DNA from: Sphingobacterium multivorum
Lineage (GTDB): Bacteria > Bacteroidota > Bacteroidia > Sphingobacteriales > Sphingobacteriaceae
Direction of reading: 5' to 3'
DNA length: 64,000 nt
Assembly (NCBI RefSeq): GCF_900457465.1
Contig: NZ_UAUU01000008.1
Span: forward strand, 434,001 to 498,000
Positions 55,298 through 63,743 of the stretch are shown piece after piece. The notes beneath the pieces were generated by a model, which did not search any database, had not been told where the DNA came from, and was given only the letters and a program-made list of their open reading frames with translations. The translations under genes and the position numbers were made by a program. Position 1 is the first letter of the stretch; each line of letters begins with the position of its first letter.

Positions 55298-55352
55298 GCG
55301 CAATATATAAAATAAAATTTGGTGGGAGTGTGAAAATTCGTACTTTTGTCGC

Positions 55353-55437
55353 GGAGAGTTGGCAGAGTGGTCGAATGCGGCGGTCTTGAAAACCGTTAAC
55401 TGTCACAGGTTCGGGGGTTCGAATCCCTCACTCTCCG
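55353..55437 (+). tRNA. tRNA-Ser (anticodon UGA)
   Basis: 85 nt with the long variable arm of class II tRNAs. Acceptor GGAGAGT/ACTCTCC, anticodon loop CTTGAAAA (TGA), T-arm with GGTTCGAATCC. Discriminator G; CCA is not encoded. A tyrosine-recombinase gene remnant follows 270 bp downstream, so this tRNA 3' end is a likely island attachment site. Confidence 0.93.
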
Positions 55438-55482
55438 CAGAAAGGTGTTTTTAAAGTTTTTAAAAACCATCAAAAAAAAGTT

Positions 55483-55520
55483 AAATCTCGCAAAATCAAC
55501 GATTTGCGAGATTTTTTTTG
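55483..55520 (+). terminator. Terminator downstream of tRNA-Ser
   Basis: Perfect 12-bp stem AAATCTCGCAAA/TTTGCGAGATTT with an 8-nt loop, followed by a T-run at 55512-55519 on the plus strand. Confidence 0.8.
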
Positions 55521-55709
55521 TTTATGGAGATTCGCAAAATCTTCAAAAACACTCTAAAAGTTTGTGGCACATATGTGGCACTTTTTGCATTTTGAAAAAG
55601 GTGCCACAGAATGTGGTTTAAGTGGTTGATTTTCAACTTGTAAATTACTTTAACGTCTTGATTACTTTAAGTCTAGGTTCGACATTTATAACAATTAAAA
55701 AGTTTTATT

Positions 55710-56378
55710 ATGTTAGAACAAAGTTATGGACTTAATTTCTTCCTCAAGAGTCCGAAAAACAAAAAACAAGCAAAACGACTGATCTATATCAGGATCAGTG
55801 TAGATGGAGTGGCCAAGGAATCTTCCACCAAAAGAAAATGGGTACCTGGGAGATGGAGCCAGCAGGACGAAAGGGCTACTGGCCTCAAAGAAGACGCACG
55901 GGAACTAAACTTTTTCCTTGACTCACTGACCACGAAAGTAAATAGCTTCAGGACTGAATTACTGAATCAGGAAAGACCGGTCAGTGCTGTTGATTTGATC
56001 GATTATGTCAATGGGAAGTACAAGAAGCGCAATAAGGTTCTGGAGGAATTTCAAGAGCATAACGAAGAGGTTGCGGCTCTTGTGAAACGGGGAGATTATT
56101 CTGAAGGAACACTTGAAAGGTATACAACAGCACGTTCACATGTTAAAGAGTTTATCCGGTTTAAGTACAAGGTCGATGATTTACCATTCGCCGCGTTAAA
56201 CTACGAATTCGTTAAAAATTATAACCATTATTTGCGGACAGTTCGAAATTGCTCTAACAATACTTCATTAAAGTATATCAGTAATTTTAAAAAGATTGTA
56301 CTGAGAGCGGTCGCTAAAGACATCATTCCAAAAGATCCTTTTAAATTATTTACCGGTAAGAATGTTAATAACATTTGA
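55710..56378 (+). CDS. Tyrosine recombinase/integrase, truncated (N-terminal part only)
   Basis: 222 residues. Arm-type DNA-binding domain ~8-90 (LNFFLKSPKNKKQAKRLIYIRISVDG) and the SAM-like core-binding domain ~100-215 (YTTARSHVKEFIRFKYKVDDLPFAALNYEFVKNYNHYLR...SLKYISNFKKIVLRAVAKDI). The catalytic domain with R-H-R-Y is absent: the frame stops at FKLFTGKNVNNI, where family members continue for ~180 residues. It cannot recombine DNA. Probably the relic of an element that integrated at tRNA-Ser and later lost its right portion, bringing it next to the MFS remnant. Confidence 0.85.
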   Translation: MLEQSYGLNFFLKSPKNKKQAKRLIYIRISVDGVAKESSTKRKWVPGRWSQQDERATGLKEDARELNFFLDSLTTKVNSFRTELLNQERPVSAVDLIDYVNGKYKKRNKVLEEFQEHNEEVAALVKRGDYSEGTLERYTTARSHVKEFIRFKYKVDDLPFAALNYEFVKNYNHYLRTVRNCSNNTSLKYISNFKKIVLRAVAKDIIPKDPFKLFTGKNVNNI

Positions 56379-56441
56379 TGTATTTAATGATCGATACTTA
56401 ATCCAATAAGACTATTATCTTTAATGTTGGTGCTATATTGT

Positions 56442-56501
56442 TTATTGCGTCTTTCCTTGTTTTCCTAAAAGAAGCACAACGATTGCCATCACAGCGGCAA
56501 G
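56442..56501 (-). pseudogene. 3' end of the MFS transporter gene, separated by the IS
   Basis: Minus-strand remnant encoding AAVMAIVVLLLGKQGKTQ and its TAA (56442-56444). Joined to the larger part at 59157-60298 after removing one 5-bp duplication, it restores an uninterrupted frame, so these are the native last 18 residues of the transporter. Confidence 0.85.
56497..56501. repeat. Left 5-bp target-site duplication (GCAAG)
   Basis: GCAAG immediately outside the left IS end, matched by GCAAG at 59157-59161 outside the right end. Confidence 0.85.
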
Positions 56502-56589
56502 TGGATATAATGGTGATATTGACCCCTCTGCTGGACATACTGACCCCTCTGTTTAGGATTTCTTCAGTCCAACTGATGACCTGACAATA

Positions 56590-57306
56590 TTACTTCTTTT
56601 TTCTTAGACTTTCGCCTTTTAACTCAATTCTATATGAGCCATGAATTAGCCTATCGAGTATTGCATCCGCAATTGTATCTTCTCCAATTACATCATACCA
56701 ACTTGCAACCGGTAGCTGGCTTGCAATCACTGTAGATGCCTTAGCATGTCTATCTTCAATTATTTCCATCATGTCCAATCTTTGATGCTGGTCTAGGTTT
56801 ACCAGGCCGAAATCGTCAATAATAAGAAGGTCTGTTTTTGATATTTTATCCATTAACTTATGTAGCGTACCTTCCAAACGAGCCATTTTCGTCTTTAGAA
56901 GTAGCTTTTGCAGATTAAAGTACAGTACCTTATAACCTTGTGCACAAGCTTGATGACCTAAGGCAGAGGCTAGAAAACTCTTCCCGCAGCCTGTAGCGCC
57001 ACTGATCAGTATCGGATCTCCTTTTTTGATGTACTCGCCCGTAGCTAGGGCAGTGATCATTCCCTTATCCAACCCTCTGGTAGCTACCATGTTTATCTCT
57101 TCTATTGAAGCCTGATAGCGGAACCCCGCATTCTGCTTAAGGCGGTCAAACCGCTTTTCGTCCCTTTCATCTGCTTCTGCCTGCAACAATAGGGTTAACC
57201 CTTCAGAAAGAGTGAGTTCAGTGCTCCGGCGTGTTTCGTTCAGAGCTTTCCAGTTACGTTCCATACCGTGTAGGCGTAACGCTCTCATTTGTGTTTCAAT
57301 GTTCAT
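56590..57306 (-). CDS. istB: IstB transposition helper ATPase
   Basis: 238 residues, full length. AAA+ ATPase with Walker A GATGCGKS near residue 105, Walker B LLIIDDFG near 160, and sensor segment STVIASQLPVASWYD. IstB assembles on target DNA and stimulates the IstA transposase. Reading frame is intact, unlike its partner. Located downstream of istA on the same strand, 56 bp after its terminal stop. Confidence 0.95.
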   Translation of the reverse strand: MNIETQMRALRLHGMERNWKALNETRRSTELTLSEGLTLLLQAEADERDEKRFDRLKQNAGFRYQASIEEINMVATRGLDKGMITALATGEYIKKGDPILISGATGCGKSFLASALGHQACAQGYKVLYFNLQKLLLKTKMARLEGTLHKLMDKISKTDLLIIDDFGLVNLDQHQRLDMMEIIEDRHAKASTVIASQLPVASWYDVIGEDTIADAILDRLIHGSYRIELKGESLRKKK

Positions 57307-57362
57307 TTTAGTGTATTTATATCATGTATTATGTTCATTATGTTCATTCTGCTATTTCTTGG

Positions 57363-58959
57363 TCATTGCGCACCCAATCCGTCCTTTGGTTGATCAAAGT
57401 GTGTCGGCTGGCTACTTGCATAATATGCTCTACCTCGTATATTGGCATGTTCTGGCAATGCGTCTTTTACCAACGGTTCTTCTTCGCTGTTAGCGATGCC
57501 GTTTTCAAGTACGTTCTTAAAGAAATAGTAAGTGTAAAGCTTGTTTTTTAGAACATACTTACATGCTTTATCAAACTCTTCTACTGGAAAGTCCCGCTTT
57601 AACTTGAATAGACCGTCGCAGGTACGGTATAACTGTTCAGGGTAGCGGGCTCGCTTAAAAAGAACTTGCATAAGCTCATGGAACTCTGGTGAGTGCTCTC
57701 TAGCTCGGGCTAAATAGGTCTCATGACTTCGTTTCTTGTAGGCCTGATGTTCGGACTATAAGTGTTCTGCAACAGTGGTATAGGCATTTTCCCTATAACT
57801 CCGTATATGCACAGCGATCTGTTTTCCTTGACAATAGATCGATACCATAGTACGCGTATAGATAAGCTTCACTTTCATTCCGATGTAGGTAAATGGGACA
57901 CTGTAATAGTGTTTGTTGCGCTGCAGGTAGATATGGCCATTGTTTCCTACTTTGAGTTCTGCGTAGTACTTTAACTCGAATCGCTCACTTGGAAGCTCAT
58001 CCAGTGTAGACTTTTCTGCACTTAAGAAACGCTCTTCTCGGCAATATGGTTTTTGTTGCATGCGCGTCTGGTTATGCTTTACCATACAGGTGTTTATAGC
58101 TTGATTAAGTGCATGTATATCGAAGAACTGCTGGTTTCGAAGGGGTGCAATACGCGGCTATAAATCATTTTTACCTGGTTTTCTACCAGCGACTTATCCT
58201 TAGGACGAGCTGAACGGGCCGGGACTACAACTGTGCCGTAATGGTTGGCAAAGTCTTCCATGGATTGGTTCAGGACTGGTTCATATTTATCTGCTTTGAT
58301 CACTGCCGCTTTTAGGTTATCGGGAACAATGGCTTTTGGTACACCTCCATAGCCTCCAGGCAACAGCTCAGCGCGTAAAGAAAGTCGGGAGTTTGTTGAG
58401 AGCGTACGGCGATGGCAAACGCGTAATCTGAGAAAGGAAGACAGGCAACAAATACTTCACAGGCAATCAGTTCACCTGTGGACCGATCGATATAATGGAG
58501 TTTCTTTCCAGAAAAGTCAATATACAGTTTGTCGCCAGCGATGTGTTCCATCACCATGCTGCCTTTTCTGGAGACAAGCTGTTGCCTTAAGTGATATGTG
58601 AACTGTGGATAGCTATAACCAGTGGGGTCGCTCTCAATATACTCTTGCCAGAGCAACTGTTTGGTGACCCCGGTACGCTTAAGTTCTTTTTCGTAATAAT
58701 CAAGACGGCTCTTCAGGTATTCAAACTTATCTGCCTTATATGCAGGATTACCTGAATGAAAAGATTTTTCTAATAAAGGGTCCTCTTGCTTAAGCAGTTC
58801 TTCGGTATTGAACCCGCCATCGGCCATCTTTTTCAGGTAAGACCGAACTGTATTCTTACTCATTCCAAGAATGCGGGCAATCGTTTTTATTCCACTGCCG
58901 CTCTGATACAATCTAATTAATTGCTTTATCTGACTCATTTGTTTTGGTTTTCCAGCCAT
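57363..58959 (-). pseudogene. istA: IstA transposase, broken by two frameshifts and a stop
   Basis: Starts MAGKPKQMSQIKQLIRLYQS with an HTH (KTIARILGMSKNTVRSYLKKM). DDE residues are in YIDFSGKKL, IVPDNLKAAV and KDKSLVENQVKMIY, each in a different frame. Frameshifts near 58347 and 58147 are each repaired by one G. A TAG at 57756-57758 interrupts the C-terminal part within an otherwise continuous frame. Repaired length is ~530 residues. Probably non-functional as written. Confidence 0.9.
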
Positions 58960-59156
58960 CAGTGATCCAAAATTGTTTGATCACTAAGTAACAAAAACTA
59001 CTCGCAAAGGGGTCAGCATGCTCCAGCACAATGAACTAATAATGAATTTAGGGGGTCAACATGAGCCAGTATGGCAGTTGAATATGGGCATTAAACGCAA
59101 TATGCATCCCTAAAATTAATTCGATTTTGAGGGGTCAATATGCTCCAGTATATCCA

Positions 59157-59161
59157 GCAAG
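59157..59161. repeat. Right 5-bp target-site duplication (GCAAG)
   Basis: GCAAG directly outside the right IS end, identical to the left copy. Confidence 0.85.
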
Positions 59162-60298
59162 TGCTCCAAACAGATAAACCGCTTGATAACTAAACCATTT
59201 AGCGACCAGACCTGCTAAAGGAGCGGCAATTCCCAAAGAGAAGTCAAAAAAAGCTCCGTACGCACCTAGTGCCGTTCCACGCATTTGAGGAGATACTTTT
59301 TTGATAGCCAGAACGCCCAGTGCAGGAAATATGAGTGAAAAGCCTGCTCCGGTAAGGCAACAGCCCATAATAGCTATGAATTTGGATGGTGCAAAACCTA
59401 TACAAAACAGACCGATAACTTCTACTATAAAGGAGACCATTGCTACTGTATATGCTCCGTATTTATCGGGATAAGAAGAGAAAAATATCCGAACGAGTAC
59501 ATAGCTTCCGCCAAATAGCATAAAGGCAAGAGAGGCATCTCCCCATTGTTTTTGTGCAAAAAATAAGGCTACAAACGATGAGATGCAAGCAAATCCTATG
59601 GAAGAAAAAGCAAGTCCCAGTCCCTGACTTGAAATTTTTCCAATAACTTTATAAAAAGGTGTCCGAACGTGTTCCAAATCAACTGCTAAAACTGGAAGTT
59701 TGTATGTAACCATCAAACTAATCACAGCTAACAATATGATAGCTATAAAAGCCGTTTCGATACCAGCTATATTTGTCAGTGCAATTCCTAATGGGGCACC
59801 TAAAGCAATTCCTGCATACATTGCAATTCCATTCCATGTCATCACTTTACCTGATTGATCTACTCCGGCCAAGCCGATACCCCAAGTTAACGAACCAGTA
59901 ACAAAAAGACTTTCTCCTGTTCCCTGTACAAGAACCGCTAATAAAATAAAGGATAAGGCGATAATTACATTTCCGCTAAAAAGAGAAGCCATCAGGTAAA
60001 ATACGCCGCTAGAAACTATCATGAACGAACCTATTCTGCTACTGCGTTTTGCACCTTTAGTATCCGTTAACTTACCTGCATAGGCCCGGGTTAATAATGT
60101 AGCTATAGATTCTAGGCCAATTACAATTCCAACAATGATACTGCTGTATTTTAAATGACCTTGAATATACTGTGGTAAAGTCCCCAGCATAACACCTATA
60201 GTAAGATAAACGGAAAATACCGATGAAATAATGGGTACGATTATTTTGTAAAAATTCGGCTTCGTGTTTCTTTTAATAACTGCATTCACTGCATCCAT
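59157..60298 (-). pseudogene. MFS transporter interrupted near its 3' end by IS21
   Basis: Start at 60298 chosen from MDAVNAVIKRNTKPNF; an upstream frame to 60337 is unlikely. About 12 hydrophobic segments, with MFS-type motifs such as RAYAGKLTDTKGAKRSS near 75 and YPDKYGAYT later. The gene runs to the IS boundary, then a hybrid frame reads six residues of the IS to a stop at 59135. Native length would be 398 residues; the present product is 387, with 17 residues replaced by 6. It could therefore retain activity. Divergence from the TetR gene is 222 bp, same strand. Confidence 0.88.
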
Positions 60299-60520
60299 AT
60301 AAATCAATTTAATTTTATAGTTGCAAAGTTGCAGCATCTTTACAACACCGTTGTAACCAAAACGACTTTTGTTGTACCCAAAATGAAGTGAAGGATTTAA
60401 TAGGGTTTTTTTTCTTCCATAAAGCTATGCACAAGCATTATTTTTTGCAGTAATTTTTAGCAGATTTTGTTTCCCAATCCACCAGTTCTTTATTTCTTTA
60501 CTTGATATTTTTAATATATT

Positions 60521-61123
60521 TCACTTTAAAAATACAGGTAGTAATACTTCATTTACCATTGATGTAAGTCGCTTTTTATTGATATTTTCGGGTCTGATTA
60601 AATTCTCGATCCGGATTAGGTCAAAAGGAAGCATTAGGGTTACATGATTAACATTTTTTAATTTTTCGCCCCTCATTTCTGCCTTTTTCAAGATTTTTTC
60701 CATTATACCCAAATATGTGTTGACAGCATTTTTATGCATTTCAGTTTCTTGACTGTTGTCTTTGTCCTGCGTTCTTAAAAAATAGTAATTGTTAATGATT
60801 TCTACTCCGATTTTCTTGTACGTGTTTTGGAAAAGCATAAGTAATTGTAAAAAATCACTCCGCAAAGAACCATTATCTTTAAGCTGGCTGAAAAAAGAGC
60901 CACTAAACAGTTCTTGCGCTTTGTAATTGTAAATGTCCTGCAACAATTCAAAGGGTGTTGCCCATCTTCGATATAAAACCGCCCGGCTTGTTTTTGCTTC
61001 TTCTGCAATTTGTTGAAAAGTCAGATCTGTCAATTTTATCGTGTCTGTCAGCTTAATTGTTGCATTGTACAAACTTTCTAACAAATCGTCACCACGTCTT
61101 CTGCTATTTTTCTGTTGAGCCAT
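60521..61123 (-). CDS. TetR/AcrR-family transcriptional regulator
   Basis: About 200 residues from the start at 61123 (a frame from 61144 adds 7). N-terminal HTH LTFQQIAEEAKTSRAVLYRRWATPFELLQDI near 35-65. The C-terminal ~130 residues are a helical ligand domain with few recognisable features. It is divergent to the PNPOx-like gene at 61232. A perfect 9-bp-armed inverted repeat at 61193-61215 in the spacer is its probable operator. It lies upstream of the MFS gene on the same strand and may control it as an efflux repressor. Confidence 0.92.
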   Translation of the reverse strand: MAQQKNSRRRGDDLLESLYNATIKLTDTIKLTDLTFQQIAEEAKTSRAVLYRRWATPFELLQDIYNYKAQELFSGSFFSQLKDNGSLRSDFLQLLMLFQNTYKKIGVEIINNYYFLRTQDKDNSQETEMHKNAVNTYLGIMEKILKKAEMRGEKLKNVNHVTLMLPFDLIRIENLIRPENINKKRLTSMVNEVLLPVFLK

Positions 61124-61157
61124 TTTTTCGTTTTTACTATACAAAAATAAGAAACAA

Positions 61158-61190
61158 TTTGTATCTAATTAAAATTTTACATTACCTTTG
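61158..61190 (+). promoter_or_regulatory. Bacteroidota-type promoter of the flavoprotein gene
   Basis: TTTG at 61158-61161 (-33) and TACCTTTG at 61183-61190 (-7) with 21-bp spacing, matching TTTG-N19-21-TANNTTTG. Confidence 0.7.
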
Positions 61191-61192
61191 TG

Positions 61193-61215
61193 TTAAGATA
61201 CAAAGTGTATCTTAA
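61193..61215. promoter_or_regulatory. Candidate TetR operator
   Basis: Perfect inverted repeat TTAAGATAC-AAAGT-GTATCTTAA, just downstream of the -7 box at 61183-61190, where bound repressor would block transcription. A half-site-like TTTGTATC lies at 61158-61165. Confidence 0.65.
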
Positions 61216-61231
61216 TTAAAACTGCAAAAAT

Positions 61232-61690
61232 ATGGACAGAATAAGAAAAAATGAGTTGGCAACAACAGATTTAAGAGAATTTTTCCAAAATCATCACGAT
61301 AAATTACTTTGCACTGCAAACAAAAATGGTGAACCATCTATATCATTAATGGGAACACCACGAATTATAGAAAATGGAAACATTGAATTTGAGTTGAGCG
61401 ATGACCCCTCTATAACACTTAACAATCTTTTGGAAAATAAGTCGGTGGTATTTATGGTATATGAAGCCGCTTCACGAGCGCGGGATTACAAAGGCGTAAG
61501 AATCTATGCTGAAGTAACCGAAATTTTGAGAGAAGGCGAAAAATTGGCCCAGATAAGAACTAAAATCAGAGAAAAATACGGGAACGAAAAAGCTGATGAG
61601 CTAGTAGCTACAGTAACTTGCGAAATTAAAAAATTACGCCCGATTGTTGATAGAGGTCAAGAATGGAATGAATTGCCTGTCTTGGCATAG
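61232..61690 (+). CDS. Pyridoxamine 5'-phosphate oxidase-like flavin-binding protein
   Basis: 152 residues. Split-barrel FMN-binding fold indicated by LREFFQNHHDKLLCTANKNGEPSISLMGTPR and IEFELSDDPSITLNNLLENKSVVFMVYE, then KGVRIYAEVTEIL. Small proteins of this type are F420/FMN-dependent reductases or haem-utilisation relatives. Divergent from the TetR gene and likely its main target. Substrate unknown. Confidence 0.8.
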   Translation: MDRIRKNELATTDLREFFQNHHDKLLCTANKNGEPSISLMGTPRIIENGNIEFELSDDPSITLNNLLENKSVVFMVYEAASRARDYKGVRIYAEVTEILREGEKLAQIRTKIREKYGNEKADELVATVTCEIKKLRPIVDRGQEWNELPVLA

Positions 61691-62076
61691 ATTTTCCACT
61701 CGGATTAGGATCGGCTTAGTCTTGCTGCTAATTGATTTTCTTCAAGGAAATTGAATGGTTTTGGGAAGATTTTTACACTTTATAAATACTTTTTCTTAAA
61801 TCAACGTTATTAACAGGTATGAACAGATTTATGAACTATCTTTATGAACAGAAAAACCATACCGTTTGGTACTTCTCACAATTAGATAGAAATATAATAA
61901 TATTGACCTAACCGAATATTCTATCTTTTACTTATCTTAGAAGCCCCGCCATGTGGATTTGGAAAATATCATGTCAATCAACTACAAAAACTTAAAAGAT
62001 CTCTTTCCGCAGAACTTTAGTAATATTCTTCGGGAATCCAACATGTAATTCTTCAGCGGATAAATTTAAACAAACA
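61691..62076. other. Intergenic stretch with one very short frame
   Basis: No recognised gene. A 25-codon frame (MSINYKNLKDLFPQNFSNIL...) at about 61971-62048 is too short to assign. The right end carries the promoter of the Crp/Fnr gene. Confidence 0.4.
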
Positions 62077-62649
62077 ATGGAAAATCTAAAAAAATACATT
62101 CATTCGCTGACACCTTTTTCGCATGACAGTTGGAATTTGCTGGAACCTGCATTGACAAAGAGAACGTTTAAGAAAAATGACTTTTTGCTACAACAAGGAA
62201 AAATTTGCAACTCACTTTTTTACATTGACAGCGGTTTTTGCAAAAGCTATTTCGATATTGATGGAGTTGCAAAAAACACAGGATTTTTCTTTGAAAATGA
62301 AATTGCGACAAACATAAGCAGTTTTAGTAGCGGGCGGAAATCAGAATTTAACATCGTTGCCTGCGAACCATTGACGGCCATAGTTTTTGACAAAGACAAA
62401 TTGTTTCAGGCTTCTAAACAAACCCATGAAATTGAAGTTTTAGGACGAAACTGCCTACGAATGTTTGCTACAAAACAGGAAGAATTTTCAACGCTGTTCA
62501 GTCTTTATTCAGCACAACAACGGTTAGAATATCTGGAAACCAAATATCCCGAATTTTTACAAAGGGTTTCACTTTCTCAATTAGCTTCTTTTCTTGGTGT
62601 TGCAAGAGAAACATTAAGCCGTATTAGAAAAAGAAGAACACAAAATTAA
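62077..62649 (+). CDS. Crp/Fnr-family transcriptional regulator
   Basis: 190 residues. Cyclic-nucleotide-binding-like beta roll in residues ~10-115 (FKKNDFLLQQGKICNSLFYIDSGFCKSYF). The C-terminal HTH is SQLASFLGVARETLSRIRKRR. The cysteine pattern does not match an Fnr-type FeS site. It is followed 65 bp later by a thioredoxin-fold gene and probably regulates the downstream redox/stress cluster. Confidence 0.9.
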   Translation: MENLKKYIHSLTPFSHDSWNLLEPALTKRTFKKNDFLLQQGKICNSLFYIDSGFCKSYFDIDGVAKNTGFFFENEIATNISSFSSGRKSEFNIVACEPLTAIVFDKDKLFQASKQTHEIEVLGRNCLRMFATKQEEFSTLFSLYSAQQRLEYLETKYPEFLQRVSLSQLASFLGVARETLSRIRKRRTQN

Positions 62650-62714
62650 TTTTGTGACGATCATCACAGGTCAACCACTGATATCTTGCGCAACTTTGCA
62701 GAAACAAATTAGTT

Positions 62715-63317
62715 ATGCAAAAGTTGAAGTTAAACGAAGCAATCAATCATTTTACAGAGGCTGAAACAGATCAAGCGTTTCAATTAGCCAAACGAAAACA
62801 ATTACCTGTTTTAGTCGATTTTTGGGCACCTGCTTGCAAAGGGTGTAAAAAGATGGAACTTGTCACTTATCAAAATCCAGAAATCCGGAAGTATGTTGAC
62901 AATCATTTTGTGTTTGTAAAGTATGATATTACAAACAGGAATGTTCCAAAAATTCAATCTACACCGATTTTATGGACACCTACCTTTATTGTTTTCGCTA
63001 ATGATGGCAGCGAATTAAGAAAAATCATAGGGTATCTGGACAATTGCCAATTTGAAGCTGAAATGGAAATCGGTAGAGCAATGGCTTTTTTAAGAAAGGC
63101 GCAACCCCAGGCAGCTTTGGCATTACTTGAAAATTTTATTGCAAATAGTACCAACGAAACATTCTTGCCCGAATTCTTGTATTGGGCGGGCGTTGCCTCA
63201 TTCTTCATAAACAAAAGAAACCCCGAAAGCCTTATTTTCCATTGGCAGCGGTTGTTATCCGATTATCCAGAAAGTGTGTGGGCACAGAGGTCAGATATTT
63301 TAAACGTAATACTATAA
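62715..63317 (+). CDS. Thioredoxin-fold protein with C-terminal helical region
   Basis: 200 residues, no signal peptide. Active site CKGC within VDFWAPACKGCKKMELV near residues 37-45 and cis-Pro in LWTPTFIVFANDGSELRKIIGYL. The C-terminal ~90 residues are helical, TPR-like (FLRKAQPQAALALLENFI...EFLYWAGVASFFI). CxxC supports a redox role. Follows Crp/Fnr on the same strand and is 13 bp before the VOC gene, so probably one transcript. Confidence 0.82.
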   Translation: MQKLKLNEAINHFTEAETDQAFQLAKRKQLPVLVDFWAPACKGCKKMELVTYQNPEIRKYVDNHFVFVKYDITNRNVPKIQSTPILWTPTFIVFANDGSELRKIIGYLDNCQFEAEMEIGRAMAFLRKAQPQAALALLENFIANSTNETFLPEFLYWAGVASFFINKRNPESLIFHWQRLLSDYPESVWAQRSDILNVIL

Positions 63318-63330
63318 ATTTTAAACAAAT

Positions 63331-63741
63331 ATGCAAAAGCTAAAAAAAATTGACAAGCAAACCAATATAATAACCTGGTTTGAAATCCCTGTAACAGACA
63401 TAGATAGGGCAAAAAAATTCTATGAGACTATTTTGGATATTGAAATGGTTCAAAGAGCAGACGGAAACGATCAGGCCGTTTTCTTCCCTTTTAACCCAAG
63501 TATTATTCAGGCAACATCAGGACGAGTAACGGGTGTATTATCAAAATCAGAAAGAAATAGTCCGTCAGGCAATGGCACCGTTGTCTACATCAATGCGAGT
63601 CCAGACATTCAAAAAGTACTTGACAAAGTGGAAAAAGCAGGCGGAAAAATTATTGCACCAAAGACACAAATCCCAGCAGGTTATATTGCAATCATTATTG
63701 ACAGCGAAGGAAACAAAATAGGATTACACGCAGAAGAATAA
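63331..63741 (+). CDS. VOC-family (glyoxalase-like) protein
   Basis: 136 residues. A single vicinal-oxygen-chelate module pair: ITWFEIPVTDIDRAKKFYETILDIEM at the N-terminus and GKIIAPKTQIPAGYIAIIIDSEGNKIGLH at the C-terminus. Metal ligands are partly visible (N-terminal Glu, and C-terminal His near GLHAEE). Typical roles are glyoxal detoxification or fosfomycin/bleomycin resistance-like binding. Two bases separate its stop from the next start, indicating an operon. Confidence 0.85.
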   Translation: MQKLKKIDKQTNIITWFEIPVTDIDRAKKFYETILDIEMVQRADGNDQAVFFPFNPSIIQATSGRVTGVLSKSERNSPSGNGTVVYINASPDIQKVLDKVEKAGGKIIAPKTQIPAGYIAIIIDSEGNKIGLHAEE

Positions 63742-63743
63742 AT

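Larger units (their letters stand above)
56502..59156 (-). mobile_element. IS21-family insertion sequence (2655 bp)
   Basis: Termini are TG...CA: TGGATATA at 56502-56509 and TATATCCA at 59149-59156, inside longer inverted repeats ending ATATTGACCCCTC. The ends carry repeated sub-motifs: GACCCCTC twice at the left (56521-56555) and GGGGTCA with TCCAG or GCCAG three times at the right (59012, 59051, 59140), as usual for IS21. It encodes IstB and a broken IstA. The 5-bp GCAAG duplication proves insertion into the MFS gene. Confidence 0.92.

Noticed and set aside
56379..56441. Possible extension of the integrase into the MFS remnant
   Set aside because: The integrase stops at 56378. The next bases encode nothing in frame and belong to the region beyond the MFS 3' end.
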